From Sipunculus nudus (taxonomy: Eukaryota; Annelida; Sipuncula; Golfingiida; Sipunculidae): a stretch of 64,000 nucleotides of DNA. The position numbers and the translations under genes were made by a program. Below are positions 27,101 through 39,634 of the stretch, piece by piece; position 1 is the stretch's first letter; the number at the start of each line of letters is the position of its first letter. Location: positions 7,688,001 through 7,752,000 of the forward strand of contig CM049310.1 of assembly GCA_026874595.1 (NCBI GenBank), given 5' to 3'. The notes beneath the pieces are model-generated. The model had not been told where the DNA came from. It searched no databases and saw nothing but the letters and a program-made list of their open reading frames with translations.

Positions 27101-29866
27101 AGAAATGAAGTTTAATGTTAAATTTGTTTGTGTATTTTCTACCATACTTGCGTCACAATGACGTTTAAAGTCGCGCAGGCAGTCTGCTTGTTGTTGTTGG
27201 CTATTACGATCGCTCTCGTTCTTTCGAGATAAGAAAAATCAAACAAAATGGTAATGAAATCAAATGATGATTTTTTCCTATTTCCTTTTATTAAGTCCCT
27301 GGAGGCAATATTTTACTGACAGCCCACTGGAATCCAACAAAACAGCAGATTTAAAGACTCAAACAATTTTACTCTGGTTAACAGCTTCAGCAATAAAATG
27401 CGACATCTATATTTTATTACGTCTCTTATCAGCGCATCACGTGACAAACAGGTTTTGATAGAAAACACAGTACAAGGAAAACAATACCCGGTGCCATAGA
27501 CACAGTAAATCCAAGATGTTTTTCACGCGGGGGGGGGGGGGGGTAAAATGTTCAAAGCCTCAGCACAAGAACTGAAGTTTGGCAAAAATGTAATTCTTCC
27601 AGTCTGAGTAAAAGACAAAGCGATTACCAGACTCCTATGGATTTCTTTTTCTTTTTGGAAAGGCTCAAATAGACACAGATGCAAGAACAAGATACCTTTG
27701 AAACAAAAGAACAGCCTTGAAAACATGAAAATAAAACACCCTATTAATGTAGTTCTTGAAAGCTGGACTAGTTTTATAGTTTTTTCTACCATGGCTTCCT
27801 ACCAGTCGGCAAAGCTGGAGCAATGGTTCTGCGTCCCTCGCTCAATCTTCAAAGGGAAAGTTTTATTTCCGATAAGGCATCAAGATTCTAATTCACCAGA
27901 GGCACCTGTGGGCAGAGTTCTCTTCCCATACATGATCCTGGTTTATTTATGTCGTGCGATATCGGAAATTAAATTCTCCCCCCAAAAAATAATGACTTCA
28001 ACAGAGCTGATTTTTTACCCTTCTTTATTTCGGTGAGACATTTATCATCAGTATCACCACCCTTGGTCATTTTAACTTCTGCTGTCTCATACATAACAGA
28101 AAAGGATAATTTTGTACATAATTTACTGAATATGATTATTTTTTGTATTTTTTTATATGTCATACGTGATGCATTTCGGCACATCCATTTGAAATGACCG
28201 AAGTTTTGAGCACTTAGCTTGCGATTCTCTTTTTCTAGGTAAACATTTACCCCTCCTGTTCACTGTCATTTTTTGGTGTCATGTATCAGCTGTTTGTTAA
28301 TCAGGATACCGTAATTATTTCATCGGTAATTATGTTATGAAAAGAATATACGAAAACACATCTTCGAATTATTTTTAAGTGTCCAACAGCAAAGTGAAGG
28401 ATACCATTTAAATATTTTTTTAATATATTATTTCTGGATTAAGACTGTAATTTCTCAGGACATAAAGATAAAAAGTTAATGTGATAACTACCATTATTTT
28501 TTCCCTTATGTCTGCATTGACTATGAATTATTTTGCAGATAAAACTGTTTAGGGGATATTATTCTTGGAAGATATTCCCTTGAAATTATATCATGAATCA
28601 TATTACATGACACCTTAAAAGTAGTACATGGGGTGTTGCGAATAGGTGTACGTATTTGATTTATATAACATGACATTTTGTGAAACAGATTTTATTTATC
28701 AAAACCAGTTCATGAAAGTCAGTCTATATATAGATTAGGATATCTGTATAAAGGCACAGTGGAAGCCAAATTAAAAGTTGAACTGAGTTTGGTGAACCGA
28801 TTATTAAATTATTAATCATTGAACACCATACCTTGTCGCACACGTAAGATTGGATTGTTAGGTTTTCGGAGTCCCGGGTTGTGACCTGGCTTAGGAATTT
28901 TATCGTTTAAAGAACAACGTTCGGATTATACCTCGTCAATTATATACTCAAAACTTGCCCGGAAAGGTTAAAGGAGCCCAATTACCTATGAAGCATATTG
29001 AGTTAACAGGAAAAATAGCTTCTTCCCTTTTAAATAAATTTGTACCTGCAAAAATATTGCCTTGAAACCGTCTGCTTACTCCTGTACATGAGTGTTAAAA
29101 CAATGAACCGGGCGCGATCGCAGGTGTCAGCATAAACACAGTGCGTCGAGCCGTGCGCTGCGCGAAGCCACAATACGTGCCAATCAATAGATGCCATGAC
29201 TGACTGGGTAAAAAAATGTAATACATGTTCCCATCGGCTGAAACACCGCGTGTTGCCCTATTAATCAGACCTCCGGTCAGGCAGCCTTGTTATGGTAAAC
29301 AGACTGTGTTTACAAATACGAGGGCTATAATAAGGTGTTTAACAGTCGCATGTGAGGAAATGAGACTGTGTGCTGGAATGGTTTTGCTGGGAATTGTTTG
29401 TATGAACTGACTGAACTGACAGTGTGAAAAAATAGGAATAATATTACTCCTGATTATGTCCCTTAAATATTACAACGGGGGGTTTAAAATATTGATATTT
29501 CTTTTAACCATTTAGAAAAGTCCTGTATTTTTAGGATATGTTATAAAATGAATTTTGATTTCTAATATTTAAGAAATTCTGTCACCATTCTTTTCATCAT
29601 AAAATAAGATAGGATTATAAATGTACACATATAGACATATATACCACACACGGACAACTGCTTTTTTAGCCTTCTGGTTAAGTACAGTTCAGTGTACATC
29701 AAAGTGAAATAAACATTACACGAAAATAAACATAACATAACAGAGAAGTGTTTTTGTTTGATGCTTTAATTAAAAATGGATGGCTCCATTTTCATGCATT
29801 TAAATGTCTTTGACGTGGAATATAAGCTTTGTCATCTAAGAAGATCCTTTAATCAGTAATCAGTAA
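21589..29866 (+). other. No gene recognised; microsatellites
   Basis: It holds (AT)n at 24080-24122, (AAT)n at 25541-25570, poly-G at 27530-27543, and a diverged direct repeat around TCGTTCTTTCGAGAT near 27068 and 27222. No frame has a recognisable domain. Confidence 0.55.
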
Positions 29867-32800
29867 TTTTTAGCTCAGCTGACTATAAGTCATCTGAGCT
29901 ATAGTCGTGGTCCATTGTCCGTCGTCCGTCCGTCTGTCTGTCCATCCGTCCGTCCGTCTGTCCGTCTGGATGTCCGTCCGTAAGACTGGCACGTTTCGAC
30001 ACCGTTGGACCTACGAATTTGAAATTAGGCATACAGTTAGATGTCCCTAAAATCTCCTACCATGCCGAAAATTGGGTCAATAGGACTTCGTTATTTCGAG
30101 ATATTAAGGAAAAACCTCAATTTTTTATTAGAAATCTATTTTCACACTTCAGGACTGCCATATATCAAAACCACTCATCTGGTTTTCTTCATATTAACCA
30201 TAAATATTCCTCTATATAGTTTCTATGTACATGCCAGATATTAAGTCAGTTTTTTATAATTTAAAAAAGTTATGGGCCCAAACATAATGGACTTTGTAAA
30301 AAAATCAGGAAGATATTTGGTCACTTAAGACCAAAAGTGTTAAAGGTAGGGACTTTTTTCCAGTAATACAACTTTAATTAATCGAAATTAAATTGTATAC
30401 CAAAAATTAGATCAAAATCTGGTAATTTTTTTTTAAATATTGGCAAAAATATAAAATTGGTACCTTAAATTTTGCCCAACTTTGGCCACGGCACGTTTTT
30501 TTTCTGTAAGTACTGTGGATTTAATTTTCAAAGCATGTATACATAAGGATTTAATCTGTTAAAATCTGAAATTTGAAAATAAAAGCTGCAAAATTAGGCT
30601 AGTTATTGAATTTTTTTGGAGGCTCTTGTTGTATTCCCTTACATTGTCAAACAGTCCACTTTGATGACTGTAGGTCATTCAGTGCACATCTCTATGCTCC
30701 CCAGGCTGTTGGTATAATTTTAGATGTCCCCAAAATCTCCTACCATACCAAAAATTTGGTCATTAGGACTTCGTTCCTTTGAGATATTAAGGAAAAAAAA
30801 CTCCGTTTTCCATAAAAAAAGCCATTGTTACACTTCAAGGCTGCCTAATATCAAAACCACTGATCTGGTTTTGATTGTATTTAGTATTCACTTTCTTTCA
30901 TACATTTTCTACGAACATACCAAAAATTAGGTCAGTATTGGGTATTATTTTGAAGTTATGGGGCAAAATATAATGCAATTTTTTTAAAAATCAGGAAATA
31001 TGTTTACTCACCTAACATGAGAATTGCTGAACCTAGAGACTTTTTTTCAGGAATATAACTTTATTTAATCAAGATTCAAGTGTTTACCCAAAATTAGATC
31101 TGAATTTTGCAAATTTTTCAAGTTATTAGCATAAATAAAAAATCAATACCTTGAATTTTTGTCCAACTTTGGCACTGTTGATTTAATTTTTACAGCATAT
31201 ATACATAAGGATTTAATCTTTCAAAATCTGAAATTTCAAAGAAATTGATTGGAAAGAATAGCTTTTATTCATGTTTTCATACACCATGTCAAGTGTTGTT
31301 TACATCTAGCCCACCTAGTAGTACAGCCTTCACTTGCATTATGTAACCCACCCCAGGCAGCTTGCCTTGGGTCAGCTTGGCCACTACCAGCAGGCTTCCC
31401 CTCTGCCCTGCACTCCCCCCCCCCCAGCAGGTGCATAAACTAGATGAATTTTATTATTTTCTGTATTTGATTCATTCTTATTCTAGGCTATGCTACATTT
31501 TAGATTTTGTATTTTACCACCAGGGTTACAGTGATTAAAGTGTACATTTAATTGTGTCCACAAAGTGGTGTATTGCTATGAAAGTGTGGATGTTCATGAG
31601 ATAAGTAATTCCTTACTTCAGAGGAGTAAAAACTTCACCAGGTGTGAAATTGAGTATTAATTCCAGTAATAAATTAAAACTGGGATAGTAATTAGCACAA
31701 TGATATTGTTTGTCCCTCATTCAACCAACAGTGTGTTTACTTTATTTGAAAAGATGTTTTATTTTATCAAATTTACTGAATCTTTTATTTTATTTTGGTG
31801 AATAAAATTAAGCATGTACTGAAAACTCCAATGTGCAAAACTTTTTAATAGTGATTCAAGGAATATTCTTGTGATGCCATGTTGTGGCATTATTTTCTTT
31901 TAAATTCAGTTTAAACATTTATGATGTAAAAATAATAAAATATATGTGTATGCATAATATGACCCAATATGAGCTACACTCTGGATATATGACGATTGCA
32001 ACTTTTGCAACAATTCTAATATTTTAACTTATAGTTTCAGTTTTTTACTCAGTATATATAATGATTGCAACTTTTGCAACAATTCTAAGATTTTAACTTA
32101 TATTTTCAGGTTTTTTTATTAAAAATTGATAAAACCTGTGAATAAAAGAATGATTCAGATATAAACTTCTTAATGGAAAAAGTGGATATGCTTAAAAAAA
32201 ATAGGATTATATATAAACTTAAATGCATTATTCCCTTGAAAGTGAAATAAAGGTATTAGTCCATTCTGTCAACTTGCCTGTCCATCTGTGAATTTTCATA
32301 TGCATCACAGTATCTCAAAACTTTTACTGTTTTTCTACATGACAGTCTTGTCAGAGTATTAATTGCAATCATATATTTAGAACTTTACTGTAACCAAGTA
32401 GGAGGGCCCCTTTCCTCTTAGCTTTTCATATTCTTATATAAATGAAAAACATTACAATAGAATATTTCTACATCCACCTTCGTGCTGCCCTCACTTTTCC
32501 CTTCTCCGAACCCCATCCCAAAGTCAGCCTCAGTAAGCAAGAACAAGATGAATCAGATATATTCATACTTTAATATTTTGTATAACTATTCGTCCATAGG
32601 TACCTATGTACATGCCAGAAATTATGTCAGTATTGTGTAATATGTAGACATAGTGGGCATCACAATAATGTACCTTGTCAAGACTAAAGAGATATTGTGT
32701 CATACAGTCACAAATTCATGAATCACTTCATCAGCATAGTTAATCATAACATCATATCTGTCAAATTGAAAGCAAGCAGACTACCATACACTTTAGATCC

Positions 32801-33115
32801 TTCAACAAATAGCCTTATCATCATTCTACTACTGCTTATTACTGCTGTCATTGCATTCATATTTGCTCAAATATATCACAATTTTCAACCCCTCCTAAAT
32901 AAATAAAAAATAAACCACTATATTTGACTCTATTAATCCATCAGTCAGGTAATTTCATTTATCATTTACTCACAAATTACATTACATTCCTTTATAATAG
33001 CCCAACATGTCCATGATATTCATAAGCTTTATCGACTTGATATAGTATCACAGTGGAGAAACATTTATAGTCCAATCATGATCAGCTGAGCGCCGTGACC
33101 CATGGGTCCCTTGTT
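29867..33115 (+). mobile_element. AGCTCAGCTGA-family repeat, about 3.2 kb
   Basis: Starts TTTTAGCTCAGCTGACTATA, followed by a (GTCC)n-like stretch, and ends CAGCTGAGCGCCGTGACCC then GGTCCCTTGTT. The GCTCAGCTG near the start and CAGCTGAGC near the end form a subterminal inverted repeat. Inside, a block with AGATGTCCC-AAAATCTCCTACCAT recurs about 690 bp apart (30039 and 30722), and a 69-bp duplication lies at 31994/32063. No transposase frame is present. Confidence 0.75.
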
Positions 33116-33333
33116 ATTTATTTATATCGCATGATTTTTTAGCATATAATTTTTACATGATTCTCTGATTCAGTAGTGGTCGGATGTCCAAGTGTCATCA
33201 GTGCATTTTACTTTTATCATCTCTGTCAATCATGTACAGTTAATGGATTGATAACATACAGCTACCGTGCTGTTCGGTGCATTGATTGAAGAGGTGCATG
33301 TAACATAGGAAACCTCAAGCAGCTCAAAATACG

Positions 33334-33605
33334 CTTACCTCCGCCAACGATATAAAATGTATCCGCATCCTCTTTTTAATGCTGAGGGCAGTAAGCGGGC
33401 CGTACCTCCGCCAACGATATTAAATGGATCAGCATCCAATTCCGCCCTAAAATTTTATCAGTCCGACCCAGCGACTGTCCCTTGGTACATCTGTACACAT
33501 CATTCCATTCATTTAGCACCTTTTGAAATTGTTTGCGGACAATTAGACTGATGAGCAAGGCTGAGCATATGGCCCTTCCCTCCTTCGTTGGCGGAGCTGA
33601 GTAAG
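33334..33605. mobile_element. TIR repeat with CTCCGCCAACGA ends
   Basis: CTTAC-CTCCGCCAACGA at the left matches, inverted, TCGTTGGCGGAG...GTAAG at the right. A second copy of the left motif occurs at about 33402. It lies about 95 bp upstream of the first EF-hand exon. Confidence 0.6.
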
Positions 33606-33701
33606 GAATACTATTATTCAATTTTATGTGTCTTAATATATATACGTCTAGGATTCGCAAATATTACCTCATGATTTATTAAGACTGTTTTATCTTTTTA
33701 G

Positions 33702-33845
33702 ATCTGCGGGAAGCTTTCGATATATTTGATAAGGACAAAGATGGATTTATCACCACGGACGAACTCTGGTCGGTCATGAGGAATTTAAGACAACAGGCTT
33801 CAGAAGATGATATACGGGAGATGATACACCAAGTCGACATTGATG
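33702..33845 (+). CDS. CaM-array exon: module 1 EF1 and start of EF2
   Basis: This 144-nt exon follows a TTTTTAG acceptor and ends before GTAAA, phase 1 to 1. It reads LREAFDIFDKDKDGFITTDE and onward through an ASEDDIREM helix to VDIDG. The EF1 loop DKDKDGFITTDE has Asp at 1, 3 and 5 and Glu at 12, so it should bind Ca2+. The exon stops inside the EF2 loop after D-I-D-G, the conserved calmodulin intron position. Its first codon needs one base from upstream; the candidate at 11044 gives Asn. A TIR repeat ends about 95 bp upstream of the acceptor. Confidence 0.9.
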
Positions 33846-35601
33846 GTAAATTACTCGACAGGTGGCGCTACTGAAAAAAGACGATCGCACTTCAAATAGG
33901 TTCTTATTCCGTTTCGCCTAAGATGCAAAATCTGTTTTAAAACCCATGAACGTTCATTAAGCCGATGTTTCATTATATTATTATCTTACATTTGGGAATC
34001 CTTAGCTCTGTCGTACATGGGTTTATTATCCATGTTAACGGGCCATGCATAATCACTATTAGGCCATGGAACGTGCATGAGAGCCTATCTGAAGCTATAT
34101 GACCATCTGCACGACAAACCCCACACACCCACGCATTAAACTACATTCCTAAATAGATACGTCTCAGTTCTCAAGCGGCGACGGTGAGAAACTGGATAAA
34201 ACAAGAAATGATCATGCTGCTATTTATGGTCATTGAATATTTGTTGTACTTTGATAAAGATAGACGTCACAACATGTTTCTTGTTTGCTATTATATTTCA
34301 TTTTGCACGTCGAGTAATTATCAGGTGTCTGAAGATCAACTATTTTGATGGATTGCTTTCTGTATTGAGTTTCAATTCAAATTCTAGACAGATGATGTCT
34401 TGAAAATTATATGTGTATTTTCTATATGCATGTGGTTCTTTTAGTTATTGTAACCGCCCTGCATGGAGGCATTTTTAATGCGCAGTTACCAGATCCTGTA
34501 GGTTAATATTACATCTGTGCGGCACAATTAATTTACCATGGCGGGAGTCGTGTCATTTCACATATAAAAGACCAAAAAAGCCTACGGAGATGCTGTTACC
34601 CTGTCCTTATTCCCAGACAATTAATAAAACCTTTGGCGGCGCCTTCTTTACCGCTATTAGAGCGTCTCCGTGGACCATTATCGCGCCCATGGCAGGCTCC
34701 ATTGATTCTGACAGACAGTGTATTGATAATCTCTGTGTTACACACAGATGAGCCCCGTGTTTACCATATTAAGGAACGTTTTAAACCCTGAGTATGAATT
34801 TTTCACAACTCTTTTCCGCCCGTTCATTAAGAGGAGTAATTTTTAGGGCTCCACCCGGGCCCGTGAACTGTACCCAGAATCGCTAGATGAACCGTTGTTA
34901 TTAACTGCCGATTTATACAATTAGGGCAACTATTTTACCAGAGGCCTGTTCTTTTTCGTATGCTGATGTTAATGTATTTTTTGCAAAACACGCCCGTATG
35001 ATATATAATTATAGCCATGGATTACTCGTTAATCACGTCTGTACAACTACACATTGATGCAGGAAAATGTTGTAGTCATTGTAGATTATTTAAGCACATG
35101 TTGATATTAGAGAAGGGTTTCAATGTATACCCATGTAGGCAAAAAGGTGAAAATCTCCCATCACTTCTATTTTTTTTCATAAAGTTTGAGGCATGCTCAT
35201 GAACTACGCGTGTGTAATAATTAATTCTCTCTCATACACACACATACACATGCGCGCTCAGCAAGCAAACTGAAAGCATGTCTAGCCGTCTTGTGACATA
35301 GCGGATGGGCGTCTAAGTAGAATTTTAATTGCTCGATGTGGGACTTGCTTGATGCATTTCCTAGAGCATCCGACATTACAAATCTATAAACTCCTCCCTC
35401 TCCCTATCTGTCTCTCTCTCACAAACACACAAGCTAACACATTCACAGTTTCAATCCTTCATGTTTCTACCAAAATAACTCGCTTATTACTAGAAATGTG
35501 TACCAGAGTTATTTTCTAGCTGTGCATGTGTGTATGTTCACTAACCGTGGCTTTGAGTGTTGTGTCTGCATGCCTTACACACTGACATACATCCCGGCTA
35601 G
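33846..35601 (+). other. Intron, module 1
   Basis: Lies between the two halves of the EF2 loop. No further gene is recognised. CA-rich simple sequence occurs around 35231-35260 and 35430. Confidence 0.8.
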
Positions 35602-35844
35602 GTAAGGGCCAGGTATCGTTCGAGGTCTTTTACGACTGGATTTCCGGACATCGCAAACAGCAGAGCGCGGAGGATGAAATACGGGAGGCCTTCAAGGTGT
35701 TCGACACTGACGGAGACGGGTTCATCAACGCCGAGGATATCAAGAGGACGATGGGAGAACTTGGAGACATTCTGACGGATGAGGATGCTCAATTGATGGT
35801 TACAGAAGCCGACGTGGATGGTGACGGCCGTATCAATTTCAAAG
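35602..35844 (+). CDS. CaM-array exon: module 1 rest of EF2, EF3 and most of EF4
   Basis: This 243-nt exon has acceptor GGCTAG and donor GTAAGC, phase 1 to 1. It completes EF2 as KGQVSFEVF, runs through SAEDEIREAFKVFD, and ends at GRINFK. The EF2 loop (D-I-D-G-K-G-Q-V-S-F-E-V) has Lys at position 5 and Val at 12, so it is probably unable to bind Ca2+ normally. The EF3 loop DTDGDGFINAED ends in Asp rather than Glu, a change known in other EF-hands to weaken Ca2+ preference. EF4, DVDGDGRINFKE (its last E coded across the next junction), keeps all ligands. The helix REAFKVFDTDGDGF closely resembles calmodulin EF3. Confidence 0.92.
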
Positions 35845-36829
35845 GTAAGCCTATCGTTACGTCTTCATCTTTATATACACAGCCTTGGACTGAAGAAAAT
35901 CCTGTCATCAATGAGGTAAGGTTATACCATTATCCATGACACTGAACCTTTAGTTCTGTCTTTATTCCTGTATTACTGGAGAGAAGAAGGAGACATTAAT
36001 TCACACAAACTATAGAGGAAAAAGAACACAGACAACACCGAGAAATTGCTAATTACATTTGAATTAGATGGATTTCATCACTGAAAACATGTATATGCAA
36101 AACATTTGAAACCGAAGAAGTAATCTGCCGCTAACAATAGGTGGATAGGTCACATCATTATTATGGCCGGCTCTTTAATCACTACCACTGGAGGGGAATG
36201 GAAAATTTTCTTATATTTAGAAAGCTGGCATTTTGTCTGAGCACCGCTGGCGGGGCTGGTAGTAATTAAATTAAATTTAATTGTTTTTCTTTCGACAAGG
36301 AATCTAAATTATTTAAGAGATTGCCTTTTAGAAGCTCTCAAAGGAAGACTAGAAAGAAGCGATTCAATTATTTAAAGTCAGTCTTAAATAACTGGACAAC
36401 TGTTGCTACTAAAGCACTATAGGACTATTTTATGTGAACACGCAATCGGCAAAGTAACATTCAGTCCAAACATGAGTACTGTAGGGCTTCTGTTGCGCAA
36501 CAGACAAATACCTCCTTATTTTTGTTAGTGTATACTAAATTAGCCGAGCTTACACCTGCAGAAAAAAATGAGGTACAACAACAAGAGGAAAGCATATGGT
36601 TACAGAAATGTAGCCAAGATGAGGATATTGCCCAGATGTTGTAAAATCGTCAAAGATTTCCAATAATATCCTGAATGTTGTGTCATTTTAAAACGAGATT
36701 TAGTTTAAAGATTTATCGCGGAATTTTTATGTCCGGGCTTTTGATGAAACTTCCCCATTTCTCTATTGATACTGCGTTAAGTATATATGGATATTTTTAC
36801 TGATGTTATTTATGAAAGTTTTTTTTCAG
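35845..36829 (+). other. Intron, module 1
   Basis: Lies between the EF4 loop and its exit helix. Nothing recognised. Confidence 0.8.
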
Positions 36830-36882
36830 AATTCATTCAGATGATGACCAAGCGGCTTGCATTACCAGGCTTGAGTTTGGAG
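36830..36882 (+). CDS. CaM-array exon: module 1 EF4 exit helix
   Basis: This 53-nt exon follows a T-rich tract and TTTTTTCAG, and ends GAG|GTAAGA. It goes from phase 1 to phase 0. It encodes EFIQMMTKRLALPGLSLE, matching the calmodulin C-terminal E-F-V-Q-M-M helix followed by linker sequence. In calmodulin the protein ends a few residues later; here the frame stays open into a GTAAG donor, so the exon leads into another module. Its counterparts are 43370-43416 and 62668-62714. Confidence 0.85.
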
Positions 36883-37007
36883 GTAAGAAAGATATCTCCT
36901 GTATGGCTTATGTACAAATCTCCAAACAAGTAATAAACTTCGTATAAATTCCTGATCACGAATACTGATATAACTAAATCCCTGTCCTTGTTGTTGAAAA
37001 TCACCAG

Positions 37008-37052
37008 GAAATGAAGGCCGATGTCAAGAGATTAGCTACAAATAGAACCAAG
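37008..37052 (+). CDS. Tentative optional linker exon, EMKADVKRLATNRTK
   Basis: Downstream of a CCAG acceptor, 45 nt read EMKADVKRLATNRTK in phase 0 to 0, so inclusion between 36882 and 38587 keeps the frame. The donor (AAG|GTTTAT) is weak. Its first part resembles sequence at 37314-37334 (EMNADLK) and the start of the linker exon at 38587 (ADAK). It may be a decaying or alternative linker exon, or chance. Confidence 0.2.
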
Positions 37053-37292
37053 GTTTATTGTTCGGGCTCATAAATGTACATGCGCGCGTTAGATTTTCTT
37101 GCAGCGCAGCGGCCGTGAGTTCATTGTAAAGTAACGGGAAATTGGGGAATGAAAGCTCGCGTCACGTGGTAATCTTCGCGCCACAGGTTCGTCTTTACTT
37201 TAAAGCTCGCTCGGCGTTAACTCTGACTCATTTGATGTCTAAATATCGATTCCATGTCTGCATTACTAAACCTATTTGCCTACTTTATTTAG

Positions 37293-37367
37293 ATGTACCT
37301 CGGTGCACACGCGGAAATGAATGCTGATTTGAAGGGAGCTGGCCCTGTAGAAAATACTTTGATCTGA
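37293..37367 (+). CDS. Tentative alternative terminal exon after module 1
   Basis: After a pyrimidine-rich TTTATTTAG there is a phase-0 frame starting MYLGAHAEMNADLK and ending at TGA (37365-37367). Splicing 36882 to 37293 would give a one-module, four-EF-hand protein of ordinary calmodulin-like size. The EMNADLK segment resembles EMKADVK at 37008. I saw no clear polyadenylation signal just downstream. This is an inference from splice phase and similarity only. Confidence 0.2.
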   Translation: MYLGAHAEMNADLKGAGPVENTLI

Positions 37368-38249
37368 AAGAGACCGTCCAGATAAAGAATTTTTATCAAC
37401 AGCCAGGAAAAGAATTTTAATTCCAAGCGATGTCGTGCTTCGAACAAAAATATACTCAAAGACGTTTTTTGCCCATTTTATTTGGAATGGAGTGCTAAAG
37501 TTTCTCTAGTTGAGAAGTAAACCTCATGCAGACGGCATTACTTTTTCAGATTTACTGCTTGCGATAACGACATATTTTAAACCTGTCTTCTAGGGACCAG
37601 GTGAACGCTGTTAAACGGCAGACTGGTACATTATTAACGCAAGCTGTTAAACAACTGATTTATCCATGAGCCTAGATGGATAAATACTCGTTCTTGCTCC
37701 CTCTGAGATCTGACAACTGTCGCTGTCAATATGCCTTCCAACTATTCTAGCAGTATTTTATTAAGGATGATCTTTGAAAACAGTTGCACAACTGCACCAG
37801 TTGGAGGGAGCCAGGCTAGACCGGAAGCATAATTATCGGAAGCGCTCCAGGGCAGCCCGACTCCTTGGGGATCAGTCTTCATTATACATGTACCACCTTG
37901 TGGCCTCTGCTCCCGCCGAAACAGGCCCCAAACAAAATTTAACAAAAATATTATTGTGGATTTTGCCCCTGAAAAGCTTTGTGTTTCTCTCACCCACAAA
38001 TGACACGCGACGAGGCCATACCAACATGTCAGACGTCGGCATCTTTCGGATGGTCCCCGGCACCTTACATTCTATGACTTATAGTGTGTACTAATATTGT
38101 ATAACATTTCAAGGATAGAAGATATCAAGGATGGGTGAATTTAAAAGTTACCAAAATACAAAGCACATGATAGAATCTTAAAATATGTTGATATTAATCT
38201 TTCGCCTACATCTTTTGCCAATCAGCCGGCTACAGATGTGATTCGACTC

Positions 38250-38250
38250 A

Positions 38251-38309
<59 letters not shown>
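38250..38309. repeat. Microsatellite (CA)n(TA)n
   Basis: (CA)n at about 38250-38272 continues into (TA)n to 38309, in the intron between 36882 and 38587. Confidence 0.95.
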
Positions 38310-38313
<4 letters not shown>

Positions 38314-38586
38314 TGAGAGGATAAGTTTGACAGTGACGCAATTTAATATGGATTTGATTGTCATCTTTATCACATGTTTTATTTCGTGCCCACGCACTTA
38401 AAGACAAGTTTAACTTTATTAACAATGGAACCACTGGTTGAGGTAAACCGTTGGGGTGTGGGGGGGGGGGGGGGTCTATATAACTATCAGTAATGGATAA
38501 GTATAGCTCCAGGTGTGAGAGTGTGGGCCGGTGGTGAAACTGCACTGTTATGATTACAATTGTACACTCTTTTAATTATGTTACAG

Positions 38587-38620
38587 GCTGATGCCAAGTA
38601 CAACCCAGAGCAGAGGGCTG
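38587..38620 (+). CDS. CaM-array linker exon between modules 1 and 2
   Basis: This 34-nt exon has acceptor TTACAG and donor G|GTACGT, phase 0 to 1. It encodes ADAKYNPEQRA and the first base of the Glu that opens module 2 (E-FKIAF). Its length, phases and GTACGT donor match the other short linker exon at 63013-63046, which supports both. It joins exon 36882 directly in frame. Confidence 0.75.
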
Positions 38621-39305
38621 GTACGTATATTAATGACGTATATTAATGGAACCGAACAACCTCTTTTTATATGCTGTGTATACTTATCTATAGATTATGA
38701 CATCATAAAAAACGGCAGGATTCTCACTACAGTATAAATAGGACTAATATTAATCAAACATCTTGCCTGTAATAAGCAAATGCAGGCGTGGTAATCAGTA
38801 TTAAATTACGAATTATTTCCTTTTTAAAAGAACGATACTTATAGGACTAAATTTAATCAAATATGTTGCCTAGAACAGCCAATGTAGCCATGGTAATCTG
38901 TAAAATAAATTATTTATTTTCCGTGCTAATTATAGGACTGCATCAGGAACCAGTGATACTGTCGCTTCGTTTATATCGATACATAACACCAAATCGCTCA
39001 AAGGAACACTTTAAGACTCATTGGGTGTTTACACCTATAATTCACTCTGTTAGTTACAATCTCAGATTTCAAACATATAGCATATATTTATTTACATTAT
39101 TTTCTACTAAACTCCCTCTATTTCAGTTGAAAATTTGGTAAAGATTGTGAAATTGTAGCCTTAACTGTAATGTAAATGTTGTATTTGAGAACCTTTCCGA
39201 AATCTTAATCTCAACAACAAAGGACTGATACCAAATAAAATCAATGCATGTTAGAATATTATAATTAAACTGTCATATATCCGTTAAACACGCCCTCATA
39301 TAAAA

Positions 39306-39384
<79 letters not shown>

Positions 39385-39490
39385 ATATAAACTATCACGG
39401 TGTGTTTCTCTTTACATTATGTATAACGTTTAAGAGAATATTTTTTAACTCAAATTATATAATAAAGTATTAATACTTCATGGTTTACAG
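38621..39490 (+). repeat. Intron with (AT)n(GT)n microsatellite
   Basis: (AT)n from 39311 to 39342 passes directly into (GT)n to 39380, about 110 bp before the module 2 acceptor. Nothing else is recognised. Confidence 0.85.
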
Positions 39491-39634
39491 AGTTCAAGAT
39501 CGCCTTTGCCCTGTTTGACAAGGACAGAGACGGGTTCATCACCAGAGCGGAGGTGGAGACAGTGATGCAGGGCCTCGGACAGTACATCAATGATGAACAC
39601 TTTGATGGACTTTTTAAAGAAGTGGATTTGGACG
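39491..39634 (+). CDS. CaM-array exon: module 2 EF1 and start of EF2
   Basis: A 144-nt exon, phase 1 to 1, with acceptor TTTACAG and donor GTAAGC. It reads EFKIAFALFDKDRDGFITRA and onward to VDLDG. The EF1 loop DKDRDGFITRAE has all acidic ligands. The spacing of helix, loop and the EF2 half-loop is identical to the exons at 33702, 47559 and 63376, all exactly 144 nt. The intron again interrupts EF2 after D-L-D-G. Confidence 0.92.
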
